This document shows positions 26,582 to 36,386 of a stretch of DNA of 64,000 nucleotides, piece after piece. Both the position numbers and the translations under genes were made by a program. The notes below the pieces were generated by a model. It searched no databases. It was not told where the DNA came from and saw only the letters and a program-made list of their open reading frames with translations. Each line of letters begins with the position of its first letter. Positions within the stretch are counted from its first letter, which is position 1. The DNA comes from Lacinutrix venerupis (GTDB lineage: Bacteria; Bacteroidota; Bacteroidia; Flavobacteriales; Flavobacteriaceae), in NCBI RefSeq assembly GCF_003663945.1, contig NZ_RCCH01000005.1, positions 1-64,000 on the forward strand. The letters run 5' to 3'.

Positions 26582-27336
26582 ATGAAAAAAATTAGTGTAT
26601 TAATAGTAGCCATTATATGTTTATCTGCAGGTGTTTTAACCTCTTGTAAAGATAATAAAGAAGAAAAAGGAGAACATTCTGAAATGAAAACGACAAAAGA
26701 ATGCGTCCAGAACATGGCGATAGAAAAGGACCTCCACCACATGGTGAAAATGGAGAACGCAAAGGACCTCCGAGAGGTGGTTTACCTGAAGAAACAAGAA
26801 CTTTAGAGGAAATTGGAGGTTACATGATAGGTGATACTGCCGAAGATTTTTCACTTAAAAATGTAGATGGCTCTATGGTTTCTTTATCAGACTATAAAGA
26901 TGCTAAAGGATATATAGTTACTTTTACATGTAACGAATGTCCATTTTCTAAATTATACGAAGACCGCTTAATTGCATTAAATAATACGTATGCTCCTAAG
27001 GGATATCCTGTAATTGCTATTAATAGTAATAATCCTTCAAATGAAAAAGAAGGCTTTGAAGCGATGCAAAAACGTGCAGAAGAAAAAGGATTTACATTTC
27101 CATACTTAGTAGACGAAGGTCAAAAACTATATACTAAATATGGAGCCGTTAGAACACCTAACGTCTTTTTATTAGACCAAGATTTAAAAGTACAATATAT
27201 TGGTACAATTGATGATAATTCTAAATCTCCAGAAGACGTAAAAGTAAAGTATGTTGAAAACGCAATTGCTGCTTTAGAAAAAGGCGAAAAACCAAATCCT
27301 AGCACTACAAAAGCTATTGGTTGCCCAATAAAATAA
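26582..27336 (+). pseudogene. Thioredoxin-like (peroxiredoxin-like) lipoprotein, frameshifted
   Basis: Two reading frames together make one normal protein. Frame 1 (26582-26806) gives a lipoprotein signal (MKKISVLIV..., lipobox LTSC) and an acidic linker. The frame one nucleotide back (an ATG at 26701, open from 26683 to 27336) gives a Gly/Pro-rich linker (DRKGPPPHGENGERKGPP), then a redoxin domain with IGDTAEDFSLKNVDGSMVSL, FTCNECPFSK and AINSNNPSNEKEGFE. Adding one A to the A4 run at 26687-26690 would join them in frame, so a one-base deletion or a sequencing error is the simplest cause. If real, only a cytoplasmic form starting at 26701 could be made. The fold matches the PRX-like CNxCP redoxins of Bacteroidota. 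Confidence 0.8.
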
Positions 27337-27359
27337 TTTTTTTTACTTAAATATAATTT

Positions 27360-27394
27360 AATGCAAGAACTATAGTTAGTTCTTGCATTTTATT
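27360..27394. terminator. Bidirectional terminator
   Basis: AATGCAAGAACTA (27360-27372) pairs perfectly with TAGTTCTTGCATT (27377-27389), with T-rich flanks on both sides. It sits between the convergent redoxin and MutS-like genes. Confidence 0.8.
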
Positions 27395-29164
27395 TTATAC
27401 TATTTCCATTTTTTTAAGTAGAAAACTAGCATTCATATTTTTACAAATTCCTTTTTTAAAAGTGTAATCAAAATACAATTCGTCATTTATAATTTGTGCA
27501 TCGAAATAATAGTTTTTAACTTCTTCTAGTTCTTTTTCAATTTCGCATAAACTTAAATCGTGTGTTGCAATAATTCCTGTAGCATTACTTGCTACTAACT
27601 TTTCTACAAACCTTCTAGAACCTATAGCTTTGTCTGTACTATTTGTACCTTTTAATATTTCGTCTAAAATAATAAAATAGTTATCTGTTTTAATTGCATC
27701 GACAATGTATTTTAGGCGAGTTAATTCACTAAAAAAGTAAGAACTATCATCTGTTAAAGAGTCGCTTGTACGCATACTTGTAATAAGTTTTACTGGTACA
27801 TAATCACTAGATTTTGCGCAAACTGGTAAACCTACATTTGCCATTACAATATGTAAAGAAACAGTTCTTAAAAATGTGCTTTTTCCTGCCATATTTGCGC
27901 CTGTAATAATAAAAAACTGCTCTGTTTTAATATTAAAATTATTGTCTACTCGCTTTTCTGTTTTTAATAATGGATGGCCCAGATCTGTAATATTTGTTTG
28001 TTTTCCATCTTCTAAAATTTGAGGATATATATAATGTTTATAATTAAAAGCATAGTTTCCAAAACTATTATAAGCATCAAAAAAAGTTACTACCTGAAAC
28101 CAATCTTCTACTTTGTCTTTATAGGTTTCTATCCATTTTTCAATTTTATAACTATTTTTTATATCTATTAAAAAATAACCGTTTCCAAATATGGCCGATA
28201 TTAAATTATTTCTATTATCTAATGCATCCATTGCCTTAGATAAATGGGTTAAAATAGCTGATGCCGTTTTTCCTTCTAATTGGATTCTTTGCTGTTTTTT
28301 AATAAGTAATGTTGAAGAAAATGTTGCATTTTCTATAGCATTTAAAAGTTGTGCATATTGTCTAAATGTGTCTCTAATTTTATCTGTATTTGCAGCTAAA
28401 TCATTAATTTTCTTTAAATACTTTCCTGTTATTGCTAAGCCTATTAACAACCAATAGCCAAAAAATTCTATCGAGATTATTTTTGTTATTCCTAAAACTA
28501 AAAGTATTGCCGAAATACCAATAAAAAATAATGGGAGATACTTTATACTTTTAGGTAAAAACGACTTGTGATTATGTAGCCATGAAGTAATTTGATCTGG
28601 TTTAGTTTCTACATTTATTAAATTAGCTGTAGCCTGAAATTTTTGTCTCCATTCTGGCTTTAAAGACAATTCTTTTATAGCCTCTTGTCTTTCTTCTATA
28701 TTTAAAGTATTATTAGCTTTAAGTGCATTTGATAAAGCTAAAGCACCTGTTTTGGTTGCTGTTCTATCTATAAATTGAAAAAAAGAACCACGGCCAAATA
28801 AATCTATATCTAATGCATAATTATGCAATGGATCTTGAAATTCTAAACCTTCATTTCTATGAAAAAAATCTCCTGAACCTATTTTAAGCTCTTCTTTATT
28901 TATTTCTACTAATGCTTTTTTTAAGTTATACGTTGCTTTTAAATTGCTATGTTTCGATAATAAATATATAAATAGAATTACACCTAACAACGCAACAATA
29001 ACTGCTATTTGCCAGTTATTAAATGTAAAATAAACACCTACAGCTGTAGATAGAAAAACAAATAACCTTGCTGTACTTAAAAATGTTAATTGCTTATATA
29101 ATTTAGAAACTTCTTCTTGATAGATTTTAAGTTGCTCTTGATAATATGTAATTGAATCTTGCAT
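27395..29164 (-). CDS. Membrane-associated MutS-family ATPase
   Basis: This 589-residue protein has the MutS core and ATPase domain but no mismatch-recognition domain. Two hydrophobic stretches lie at about 28-68 and two more near 210-245, which would place it at the inner membrane. ATPase motifs are intact: Walker A GANMAGKSTFLRT, SMRTSDSLTDDSSYFFSELT, Walker B YFIILDEILKGT, and IATHDL. Such short MutS relatives are widespread in Bacteroidota; their role is not established and canonical mismatch repair is unlikely. The next gene on the strand (M28 peptidase) ends 5 bp before its start, so the two may share a transcript. Confidence 0.85.
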   Translation of the reverse strand: MQDSITYYQEQLKIYQEEVSKLYKQLTFLSTARLFVFLSTAVGVYFTFNNWQIAVIVALLGVILFIYLLSKHSNLKATYNLKKALVEINKEELKIGSGDFFHRNEGLEFQDPLHNYALDIDLFGRGSFFQFIDRTATKTGALALSNALKANNTLNIEERQEAIKELSLKPEWRQKFQATANLINVETKPDQITSWLHNHKSFLPKSIKYLPLFFIGISAILLVLGITKIISIEFFGYWLLIGLAITGKYLKKINDLAANTDKIRDTFRQYAQLLNAIENATFSSTLLIKKQQRIQLEGKTASAILTHLSKAMDALDNRNNLISAIFGNGYFLIDIKNSYKIEKWIETYKDKVEDWFQVVTFFDAYNSFGNYAFNYKHYIYPQILEDGKQTNITDLGHPLLKTEKRVDNNFNIKTEQFFIITGANMAGKSTFLRTVSLHIVMANVGLPVCAKSSDYVPVKLITSMRTSDSLTDDSSYFFSELTRLKYIVDAIKTDNYFIILDEILKGTNSTDKAIGSRRFVEKLVASNATGIIATHDLSLCEIEKELEEVKNYYFDAQIINDELYFDYTFKKGICKNMNASFLLKKMEIV

Positions 29165-29169
29165 TTATT

Positions 29170-30117
29170 CTATAATTCTAAAGCATCATATTTTATAAAA
29201 ACCTGAATAATTGTTTCTACTGCATCTTTATAAAATTGTTTATCAATTTTTTCGAAATCATCAGTTGGTTTGTGGTAATCGTCGTGGTCTGCTACACCAA
29301 AATAAACAAAAGGAATTTTAGCTTTATGAAAAGCTGCATGATCGCTAGAATTTGTCCAATTATCTTTAGCATCTAAACCTTCGTGGCCAATTACTAAATC
29401 TACCATTCCTATATTTTTAAAGTTTTCAATGGCAGGTTTTAAGTGTGGATAATAGCGTGTTCCAACAGCAAATAATTCGTGCCTATCACTTCTACTAATC
29501 ATATCCATATTTAGGTTTAATACAATATTTCTTTGTTTAATAACATTATCATTTACAAAATGATATGCTCCTTTTAAACCTAATTCTTCGCCATCAAAAG
29601 CTGCTAAAATAACATTATGTTTTGGTGGATTATTTTTTAAATATTCTGCAAAAGCAAATAAAGCACTAATACCCGAAGCATTATCGTCTGCACCGTTATA
29701 AGTTTCTCCATTCTTTATACCTTCATGATCGTAATGAGCCGATAATACTATATATTTATTATTACTAGCAGTACCTTCTATTAATCCTAATATATTATTT
29801 GCATTATATTGTTTACCAGCTGTAAAAGAAAAACTTTGTCTATAACCTGAGTTTAAAGGTTTCACTTTTAATTGAGAAAATCTTTCAATAATATAATCTT
29901 CAGCTAATTTAGCACCTTTTGTTCCAGTACGTCTACCTTGATATGCGTTGGAAGATAAAATTTTAACATCCTCTAATAAATCTGAAGTATTAAAACTATA
30001 AATTTCAATAGCTTTCTCATTTATCTCTTTAGTTATCGTGTTGTTTTTTTGCGTTTTACAAGCCTGCAAAAACAATGTTATAAAAAGCAAAAAAAGTAAA
30101 GGTTTATTATTTTTCAT
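29170..30117 (-). CDS. M28-family zinc metallopeptidase (lipoprotein)
   Basis: From the ATG at 30117 it has 315 residues; the TTG at 30123 lies in a -7 promoter box. The lipobox is FLQAC. The M28 aminopeptidase domain has its five zinc ligands in order: H in SAHYDHEG, D in GADDNASG, E in FDGEELGLKG, D in LNMDMISR and H in SSDHAAFHK. It should cleave N-terminal residues from peptides in the periplasm or at the cell surface. It lies directly upstream of the MutS-like gene on the same strand. Confidence 0.9.
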   Translation of the reverse strand: MKNNKPLLFLLFITLFLQACKTQKNNTITKEINEKAIEIYSFNTSDLLEDVKILSSNAYQGRRTGTKGAKLAEDYIIERFSQLKVKPLNSGYRQSFSFTAGKQYNANNILGLIEGTASNNKYIVLSAHYDHEGIKNGETYNGADDNASGISALFAFAEYLKNNPPKHNVILAAFDGEELGLKGAYHFVNDNVIKQRNIVLNLNMDMISRSDRHELFAVGTRYYPHLKPAIENFKNIGMVDLVIGHEGLDAKDNWTNSSDHAAFHKAKIPFVYFGVADHDDYHKPTDDFEKIDKQFYKDAVETIIQVFIKYDALEL

Positions 30118-30120
30118 ATT

Positions 30121-30128
30121 CAAATATA
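30121..30128 (-). promoter_or_regulatory. Candidate -7 box TATATTTG of the M28 peptidase gene
   Basis: A perfect TAnnTTTG on the minus strand, ending 3 nt before the ATG at 30117. No clear -33 TTG was found. Confidence 0.45.
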
Positions 30129-30323
30129 ACCAAGTTTAATATAGTTTTCTTTATCACAATAACTTATTGTTTCATTCTAAATAAAAAACAATATACTTGT
30201 AAGATATTTCATACAAAATTTATCTTCTAAATTAAAAGAAATTTCAAAAAATAAACTTTATTTGCGCCTTAATCAATAATCCTTATAAAATATAAAAAAA
30301 CTACCCTCTCAATTTTAGCTATA

Positions 30324-30965
30324 TTGCTATGCGCTATAACATTTGCTCAAATTGCTGAAACAGAACCTAACAATTCTAGAGATGCTTCAGGTACATTTAC
30401 CTTTTCTGCTACGACACCTCAAACTGGAACGGGTGTATTAACTGGTAACGATCCCGATTTCTGGAATTTTCCTGCACAAATATATAATGTATTAGAATTT
30501 ACTCTAAATATTAATGGTAACTCGCCAAATACAGTGGCTTATTTTAAAACTTACCAATTAGATGGCTCTTTAATAAGTAGTATAGAATCTCCTCTTTCTC
30601 AAGGTGCTAATATGTTTTCTGAAAGTGTACAGTCTGATAGGTTATATTCTTTATCATTTGTTAGAAATAATTTAAATGGTAGTGTTGCTTATTCTTTAGA
30701 GTTAACGACTGCAACTGTTGATCCTTCTCTTTCTACTAATACATTTGAATTAGAGCCTTCAGATTTTATTTACTACAATACATTAAAGCAAATTACTACG
30801 TCTAATAAAATTTCTAATGTTGCTATTTATAATTTATTAGGCCAAAACATATTAAACTCTAATAATTCTAAAATTTCTTTAAACACTTTTAAAACTGGTG
30901 TTTATGTTGCTAGGATTCAATCTATAAAAGGTGCAATTTCTACTAGAAAATTTATTGTGAATTAA
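30324..30965 (+). CDS. T9SS type A sorting-domain protein with missing ATG
   Basis: A 213-residue protein if started at TTG 30324, which would cut the signal peptide in half (MLCAITFAQ). The frame is open upstream to 30273 and encodes a complete signal peptide (KKTTLSILAILLCAITFAQ), but no ATG, GTG or TTG lies before it; the best-placed codon is ATA at 30285. The mature part begins ETEPNNSRDASGTFTF, like the pre-peptidase (PPC-type) domain, with GNDPDFWNF. The C-terminus (SNVAIYNLLGQNILN, FKTGVYVARI, STRKFIVN) is a T9SS type A sorting domain. Either the start codon is lost by mutation or an unusual codon is used. Function unknown; secreted or surface-attached by family knowledge. Confidence 0.75.
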   Translation: MLCAITFAQIAETEPNNSRDASGTFTFSATTPQTGTGVLTGNDPDFWNFPAQIYNVLEFTLNINGNSPNTVAYFKTYQLDGSLISSIESPLSQGANMFSESVQSDRLYSLSFVRNNLNGSVAYSLELTTATVDPSLSTNTFELEPSDFIYYNTLKQITTSNKISNVAIYNLLGQNILNSNNSKISLNTFKTGVYVARIQSIKGAISTRKFIVN

Positions 30966-30988
30966 ATAAATAATTATAGTTGTAAAAC

Positions 30989-31018
30989 AAAAAAACCAAG
31001 CAAATGCTTGGTTTTTTT
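30989..31018. terminator. Bidirectional terminator
   Basis: A perfect 14-bp stem: AAAAAAACCAAGCA, loop AA, TGCTTGGTTTTTTT. It serves the T9SS gene on the plus strand and sdhB on the minus strand. Confidence 0.9.
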
Positions 31019-31038
31019 GTTTATAAAATGAATAATTT

Positions 31039-31788
31039 TTATCCTTTTAAAGAAGCTGCTAAATACTCACGATTCATACGTGCAATGTTTTCTAAAGAAA
31101 TTCCTTTAGGACATTCTACCTCACAAGCACCAGTGTTGGTACAGTTACCAAAACCTTCTTCATCCATTTGTTTTACCATATTTAAAACACGGTCTGTAGC
31201 TTCTACTTTACCTTGTGGTAATAATGCAAATTGCGACACCTTAGCTCCTACAAATAACATTGCAGAAGAGTTTTTACAAGAAGCAACGCAAGCACCACAA
31301 CCAATACATGTAGCAGCTTCGAAAGCCTTATCTGCATCATGTTTGTTTACAGGAATTGCATTTGCATCAATAGTATTACCAGAAGTATTTACAGAAATAA
31401 AACCTCCTGCGTGTTGTATTCTATCAAAAGAACTTCTATCTACAATTAAATCTTTTACTACTGGAAATGCTGTTGCTCTAAATGGCTCGATAGTAATTGT
31501 ATCTCCATCTTTAAACATACGCATGTGTAACTGACAAGTGGTTACACCACGATCTGGACCGTGGGCTTCTCCATTTATATATAAAGAACACATACCGCAA
31601 ATTCCTTCACGACAATCGTGATCGAAGGCTACTGGCTCTTCGTTATTATTAATTAATTGTTCGTTTAAAACGTCTAACATTTCAAGGAAAGACATATCTG
31701 GTGAGATATCGCTGACTTTATAATCAACCATACTCCCTTTATCACTTGCGTTTTTTTGACGCCAAATCTTTAGTGTTAAATTCATCAT
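31039..31788 (-). CDS. sdhB: Succinate dehydrogenase/fumarate reductase iron-sulfur subunit
   Basis: Electron-transfer subunit of respiratory complex II on the cytoplasmic face of the inner membrane; 249 residues. The N-terminal [2Fe-2S] domain has [15 protein letters not shown] and a fourth Cys in GVTTC. The C-terminal domain has [13 protein letters not shown] ([4Fe-4S]) and [15 protein letters not shown] ([3Fe-4S] and the last cluster ligand). It is the last gene of sdhCAB, 9 bp after sdhA, and is closed by the perfect terminator at 30989-31018. Confidence 0.97.
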   Translation of the reverse strand: MMNLTLKIWRQKNASDKGSMVDYKVSDISPDMSFLEMLDVLNEQLINNNEEPVAFDHDCREGICGMCSLYINGEAHGPDRGVTTCQLHMRMFKDGDTITIEPFRATAFPVVKDLIVDRSSFDRIQHAGGFISVNTSGNTIDANAIPVNKHDADKAFEAATCIGCGACVASCKNSSAMLFVGAKVSQFALLPQGKVEATDRVLNMVKQMDEEGFGNCTNTGACEVECPKGISLENIARMNREYLAASLKG

Positions 31789-31797
31789 AGCTATCCT

Positions 31798-33810
31798 TTA
31801 TTTGTAACTTCTTTGTTTTAATTCAATATCATTAAACTCTAGTTGCTCTTTGTGTAAAACAGCATCACTAGGCTCTCCTTTATATTCCCAAGCGGCAACG
31901 TAAGCAAAGTTTTCGTCATCACGTAAAGCTTCACCTTTTTGCTCTCCATCAAGCTCTACAGAGTCTTCTCTAAAGTGTCCTCCACAAGATTCTTCTCTAT
32001 TAAGAGCATCTTTAGCAAATAACTCACCAAGTTCTAAGAAATCTGCAACACGTCCAGCTTTCGCTAATTCTTCGTTATATTCTTCATTTGTTCCAGGAAC
32101 TTTAACTTCTTTCCAAAATTGCTCTCTTAAAGCTTTAATTTCTGAAATAGCTTCTGTTAAACCTTGAACATTTCTAGACATCCCTACTTTGTTCCACATA
32201 ATTTTTCCTAATCTCTTATGGAAATAATCTACAGAATGTTTTCCTTCGTTAGTTACAAAGAAATTTAGTTTTTCACGAACCTCTTTTTCAGCCTCTTCAA
32301 ATTCTTTGCTTTCTGTAGAAATTGGTCCTGTACGAATATCATTAGATAAATAATCACCAATAGTATAAGGTAAAACAAAATAACCATCTGCTAAACCTTG
32401 CATTAAAGCAGAAGCTCCAAGCCTGTTTGCTCCATGATCTGAGAAATTAGCTTCTCCAATACAGTATAAACCAGGAACGGTTGTCATTAAGTTGTAATCT
32501 ACCCAAATACCACCCATTGTGTAGTGTACTGCAGGATAAATCATCATTGGTGTATTGTATGGATCTTGATCTACAATCTTCTCATACATTTGGAATAAGT
32601 TTCCGTATTTATTTTTAACTACTTCTTGTCCTAATTTAGTAACAAGTGCAGCATCATTTTCGTTTAATCCTTTAACGTGAGCTTGCTCTTTTCCGTAACG
32701 TTGAATTGCCGAAGCAAAATCCAAGAAAACAGCTTCACCAGTAGCATTTACACCAAAACCAGCATCGCAACGTTCTTTTGCTGCACGAGAGGCAACATCA
32801 CGAGGTACTAAGTTACCAAAGGCAGGATAACGACGTTCTAAGTAGTAATCTCTATCTTCTTCTGCTAGATCTTTTGGTTTTAAAGTTCCTGCTTTAATAG
32901 CCTCAACATCTTTCATATGTTTTGGTACCCAAATACGTCCATCATTACGTAAAGACTCAGACATTAATGTTAGTTTAGACTGATGGTCTCCAGAAACAGG
33001 GATACAAGTTGGGTGAATTTGTGTGTAACATGGATTTGCAAAGTAAGCACCACGTTTGTGAGCTTTCCATGCTGCAGTTACGTTACTTCCCATCGCGTTT
33101 GTTGATAAGAAGAATACATTACCATAACCACCGGTTCCTAAAACAACAGCGTGTGCTGAGTGTCTTTCAATTTCACCAGTAATTAGGTTACGTGTTATAA
33201 TACCACGAGCTTTTCCATCAACTTTTACAACGTCTAACATTTCGTGACGGTTGTACATTTTAATTTTACCACGACCAATTTGACGGTTCATAGCAGAATA
33301 CGCTCCTAATAATAATTGTTGTCCAGTTTGTCCTGCTGCGTAAAAAGTACGAGATACTAATACTCCTCCAAAAGAACGGTTATCTAATAATCCACCATAC
33401 TCTCTTGCAAAAGGAACACCTTGAGCAACACATTGGTCAATAATATTTGCAGACACCTCAGCTAAACGGTAAACGTTTGCCTCACGTGAACGATAATCTC
33501 CACCTTTTACAGTATCGTAAAATAAACGGTACGTTGAGTCTCCATCACCTTGGTAGTTTTTTGCTGCGTTAATTCCTCCTTGTGCTGCAATAGAGTGCGC
33601 ACGACGTGGAGAATCTTGAAAGCAAAATGCTTTTACGTTATATCCTAATTCTGCTAAAGTAGCAGCTGCAGAACCTCCTGCTAATCCTGTACCAACAACG
33701 ATAACATCAATGTTTCTTTTGTTTGCTGGATTTACAAGATCTATCTTATTTTTATAATTAGTCCATTTATCTTTAATTGGACCTTTTGGTACTTTTGAAT
33801 CTAAAGCCAT
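31798..33810 (-). CDS. sdhA: Succinate dehydrogenase/fumarate reductase flavoprotein subunit
   Basis: Catalytic subunit that oxidises succinate to fumarate; 670 residues, the usual size for the Bacteroidota type B enzyme. The FAD-binding [17 protein letters not shown] starts near residue 41. [12 protein letters not shown] holds the FAD-linking His. Substrate-binding residues lie around QIHPTCIP and in the region [30 protein letters not shown] and [18 protein letters not shown] complete the family pattern. It lies between sdhC (15 bp) and sdhB (9 bp). Confidence 0.97.
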   Translation of the reverse strand: MALDSKVPKGPIKDKWTNYKNKIDLVNPANKRNIDVIVVGTGLAGGSAAATLAELGYNVKAFCFQDSPRRAHSIAAQGGINAAKNYQGDGDSTYRLFYDTVKGGDYRSREANVYRLAEVSANIIDQCVAQGVPFAREYGGLLDNRSFGGVLVSRTFYAAGQTGQQLLLGAYSAMNRQIGRGKIKMYNRHEMLDVVKVDGKARGIITRNLITGEIERHSAHAVVLGTGGYGNVFFLSTNAMGSNVTAAWKAHKRGAYFANPCYTQIHPTCIPVSGDHQSKLTLMSESLRNDGRIWVPKHMKDVEAIKAGTLKPKDLAEEDRDYYLERRYPAFGNLVPRDVASRAAKERCDAGFGVNATGEAVFLDFASAIQRYGKEQAHVKGLNENDAALVTKLGQEVVKNKYGNLFQMYEKIVDQDPYNTPMMIYPAVHYTMGGIWVDYNLMTTVPGLYCIGEANFSDHGANRLGASALMQGLADGYFVLPYTIGDYLSNDIRTGPISTESKEFEEAEKEVREKLNFFVTNEGKHSVDYFHKRLGKIMWNKVGMSRNVQGLTEAISEIKALREQFWKEVKVPGTNEEYNEELAKAGRVADFLELGELFAKDALNREESCGGHFREDSVELDGEQKGEALRDDENFAYVAAWEYKGEPSDAVLHKEQLEFNDIELKQRSYK

Positions 33811-33825
33811 TTTTAGATGTTTTTT

Positions 33826-34500
33826 TTAGTGAGTAAAGTGATGAAATAATGCAATAAAAATAAATCCTAATGGAATAATTATTGCATACGCTTTTCCAAA
33901 ACTTTGTAAACCTTTGCTGTATTTATTATTCATTCCTGTTGATTGGAATGCTGAACTAAACCCATGTAATAAGTGAAGTGCTAAGAAGATAAAAGCAATA
34001 CAATACAGTACTACTCTCCAAATATCTACAAACTTATGCTGTAGCTCTTCAAAGTATCTAAACTCACCATTAGCAAGTAAACCAGACATATCTCCCTGAA
34101 TGTACTTTGTGTTAATTTCTGGTAACCAAAAATCGTAAAAGTGAAGACCAATAAATGCTAAAATTGCTAATCCGCTCCAAATCATGTTTCTGCTCATCCA
34201 AGATGAATTTGCAGCACCATTGTTTTTTGCATAGCTTACTTGTCTTGCATTTCTGTTTCTTATTTCTAAAACAAATCCCATTATAAAGTGAAAAATTACA
34301 CCAAAAATTAAAACAGGTTGTAATACATATTGAATTAACCAAAATGTACCCATAAAATGAGAAACTTCGTTAAAAGCATCAGCACTAAATACAGATAGTA
34401 AGTTAATTGTAAAATGTTGTAATAAGAAAATCATAAGAAAGAGTGCCGAAAGTGCCATAGCAAACTTTCTTCCTATTGAAGAATTTAAAATTCCGCTCAT
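33826..34500 (-). CDS. sdhC: Succinate dehydrogenase cytochrome b subunit
   Basis: Membrane anchor of complex II; 224 residues from the ATG at 34500. An upstream in-frame ATG at 34539 lies 5' of the -7 promoter box and is rejected. Five transmembrane helices are visible, with histidines in LLQHFTINL, IFHFIMG, FIGLHFYDF and LALHLLHGFSS that can serve as ligands for two haems. MSGILNSSIGRKFAMALSAL is the standard N-terminus of the b558 family. There is no sdhD, consistent with the single-anchor type B enzyme that passes electrons to menaquinone. Confidence 0.95.
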   Translation of the reverse strand: MSGILNSSIGRKFAMALSALFLMIFLLQHFTINLLSVFSADAFNEVSHFMGTFWLIQYVLQPVLIFGVIFHFIMGFVLEIRNRNARQVSYAKNNGAANSSWMSRNMIWSGLAILAFIGLHFYDFWLPEINTKYIQGDMSGLLANGEFRYFEELQHKFVDIWRVVLYCIAFIFLALHLLHGFSSAFQSTGMNNKYSKGLQSFGKAYAIIIPLGFIFIALFHHFTH

Positions 34501-34528
34501 TATATTTGTAGTTAAAGTATAGTTACCA

Positions 34529-34559
34529 CAAAGATACAACGCAAACGCTTTCGCAACAA
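34529..34559 (-). promoter_or_regulatory. sdhCAB promoter
   Basis: On the minus strand: TTG (34559-34557 or 34556-34554), spacer 20 or 17 nt, then TATCTTTG (34536-34529), an exact Bacteroidota -33/-7 pair. The ATG follows after 28 nt. This fixes the sdhC start. Confidence 0.8.
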
Positions 34560-34604
34560 ATTTTAAAACTTTTTTGTACTATTTAGAATGGGTTTAAGTA
34601 ATAG

Positions 34605-36302
34605 CTAATCAATTTCAAAATTAATAGCATTTATCCAGAGCTGATTTGAATCTAAAGTGTTTTCCCAAGTCTTCAATAAAAAGGATTTATTAAAGTTTAA
34701 AGTATCATTAAAATGCAATTTATTATTTATATAAACTTTAACTGGATTTTTTAAATCAATCATTTCTGGAGAAATATTAATTGTGAACGCTTTTAAGCAT
34801 GACGTTTTTATTTCAAATTTATTATTATCGTAATTTGCTATAATTTTTCCAGACTGCCTTGGAAAATCGAAGGCTTTCTTGTTAACATCTACAGCAATTA
34901 GACTATCATTTTTACTGTATTTTAACCACTTATTAATTTCAAAATTTAATGTTTTATGCCAACTTTCTTTTTGCTTTAGGGTGTCTAATTTAATATCACT
35001 AATCCAATCTATATTACCATTAGCGTTATCGTCTAATTCCCACTCTATTGTTTTAGGAAACGGATTTCTTTTTCGCTTTAATATATCATCAAATAATATT
35101 TTGTGTGCTGGTTCAGATTCGTCAAATTCCGGGAACCAATGCGGAAAACCATTATAGCGATAATCTTTATAATCAGCTTTTATGTTAGCCATTAAAACAT
35201 TTAAACTATCATTGGCATTTGGAGGATAATAATAATCTTGATCTGTAGAAAAATTCACAAAAGATCTAGCTAGTACATTTTGTATAAAAGTACCTCCCGT
35301 ATAAACTTTTGGTTGTGTATTAAAACCATAAAAACCGGCAAAAGGTGAAGGTTGTTTTACTAAATATGAAAATGAGCCTGTTGCTCCATTAGAATGTCCT
35401 GATACGAAGACTTTATTATTATCAATATTTAAAACAGTTTTAATTTGTTTTACAATTTTTGGCACCATAAAGAAACCAGCATCGTTAAGCATCCAATTGA
35501 AATTTTTATCTGCTTTTGGAAATACTAAAATTACATTATTTATATCTGCATATTTGGTGTAAAACCTATTAAAATATTTTAGATTACTAACTGTTTCGTA
35601 TTCTGAAAGCGATGTGCCTCTTACTGCACCATGTAACACAACTAGAACCGAATACTTGTTTTCTGGTTTGTAGTTTTTTGGTAAGTGAATAAAATACGAA
35701 GTATTAACCGTATCATTTATTTTAAATGAAATGGAATAGTTTTGTTTTTTCTTAGGCAAATAGTTATTTGAAGTTTTTAAATAATGATATAACTCTTCGG
35801 CCTCAAAAGCATTTAAATCTTTACTTTTTTTTTTAATATTGAAAAACTCTTTTTCGTCTTCTTTTAAATTTTCAAAAAACTGTTTTTTATCAATTAAGGC
35901 TTTACTATACAAAACCTCCCACCTTTTATCTTGTTTTAAATTTTTATAATCTTCTTCTGCATATTCATCTAAAATATAACTCCATCCAGGATAACCTTCT
36001 TCATCCTCATACAAGCCTGCTAAATATTTTAATTCTCTAAAAGCTAAATCAAATTTCTTGTATTTACTAGCTATTAAACTTACATCGTATCTTGAATATT
36101 CGTCTATACTATCTGGAAATTTATTAAACGCTTTTTCATAAAGCTGCAATGCCTCTAATTGCTTAATAGAATCTCCTGTGTTAGATAAGCTTAATGCTTT
36201 TTCTTGTATTTTTTTATAAGATGTGTTAGCGTTTATATTATCATTTTTACACCCAAAAAATATTAAACAAAAAACGGTTAGAGTAATTGCAATTGGCTTC
36301 AT
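34605..36302 (-). CDS. Alpha/beta-hydrolase (esterase-like) lipoprotein
   Basis: A 565-residue protein with lipobox FFGC (Cys18). Residues about 25-150 look helical and TPR-like (ALQLYEKAFNKFPDSIDEY). The esterase/polyhydroxybutyrate-depolymerase-like hydrolase domain begins near 195: oxyanion turn VVLHGAVRGTS (about 224) and nucleophile S304 in VFVSGHSNGATGS. A beta domain occupies the last ~130 residues. Substrate unknown; feruloyl-esterase-like or peptidase activity are both possible. It is alone, 103 nt downstream of the sdhC start on the same strand but before its promoter. Confidence 0.8.
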   Translation of the reverse strand: MKPIAITLTVFCLIFFGCKNDNINANTSYKKIQEKALSLSNTGDSIKQLEALQLYEKAFNKFPDSIDEYSRYDVSLIASKYKKFDLAFRELKYLAGLYEDEEGYPGWSYILDEYAEEDYKNLKQDKRWEVLYSKALIDKKQFFENLKEDEKEFFNIKKKSKDLNAFEAEELYHYLKTSNNYLPKKKQNYSISFKINDTVNTSYFIHLPKNYKPENKYSVLVVLHGAVRGTSLSEYETVSNLKYFNRFYTKYADINNVILVFPKADKNFNWMLNDAGFFMVPKIVKQIKTVLNIDNNKVFVSGHSNGATGSFSYLVKQPSPFAGFYGFNTQPKVYTGGTFIQNVLARSFVNFSTDQDYYYPPNANDSLNVLMANIKADYKDYRYNGFPHWFPEFDESEPAHKILFDDILKRKRNPFPKTIEWELDDNANGNIDWISDIKLDTLKQKESWHKTLNFEINKWLKYSKNDSLIAVDVNKKAFDFPRQSGKIIANYDNNKFEIKTSCLKAFTINISPEMIDLKNPVKVYINNKLHFNDTLNFNKSFLLKTWENTLDSNQLWINAINFEID

Positions 36303-36386
36303 AGTTTGTGATTTATATAATTTAAGAGATAAAGTTTTTCTTTTTGTTACACCTTTAAATATTTAAAACAAACAACTTTATAACAT

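Noticed and set aside
26680-26701. Programmed -1 frameshift in the thioredoxin-like gene
   Set aside because: There is no slippery heptamer of the XXXYYYZ type, and no biological reason for a dual product was seen; a single-base deletion is simpler.
31004-31534. 176-codon open frame on the plus strand
   Set aside because: Antisense to sdhB, whose iron-sulfur motifs are complete, and it begins next to the terminator.
34500-34539. ATG at 34539 as the start of sdhC
   Set aside because: It lies upstream of the -7 box; the promoter and the conserved MSGILNSS start support 34500.
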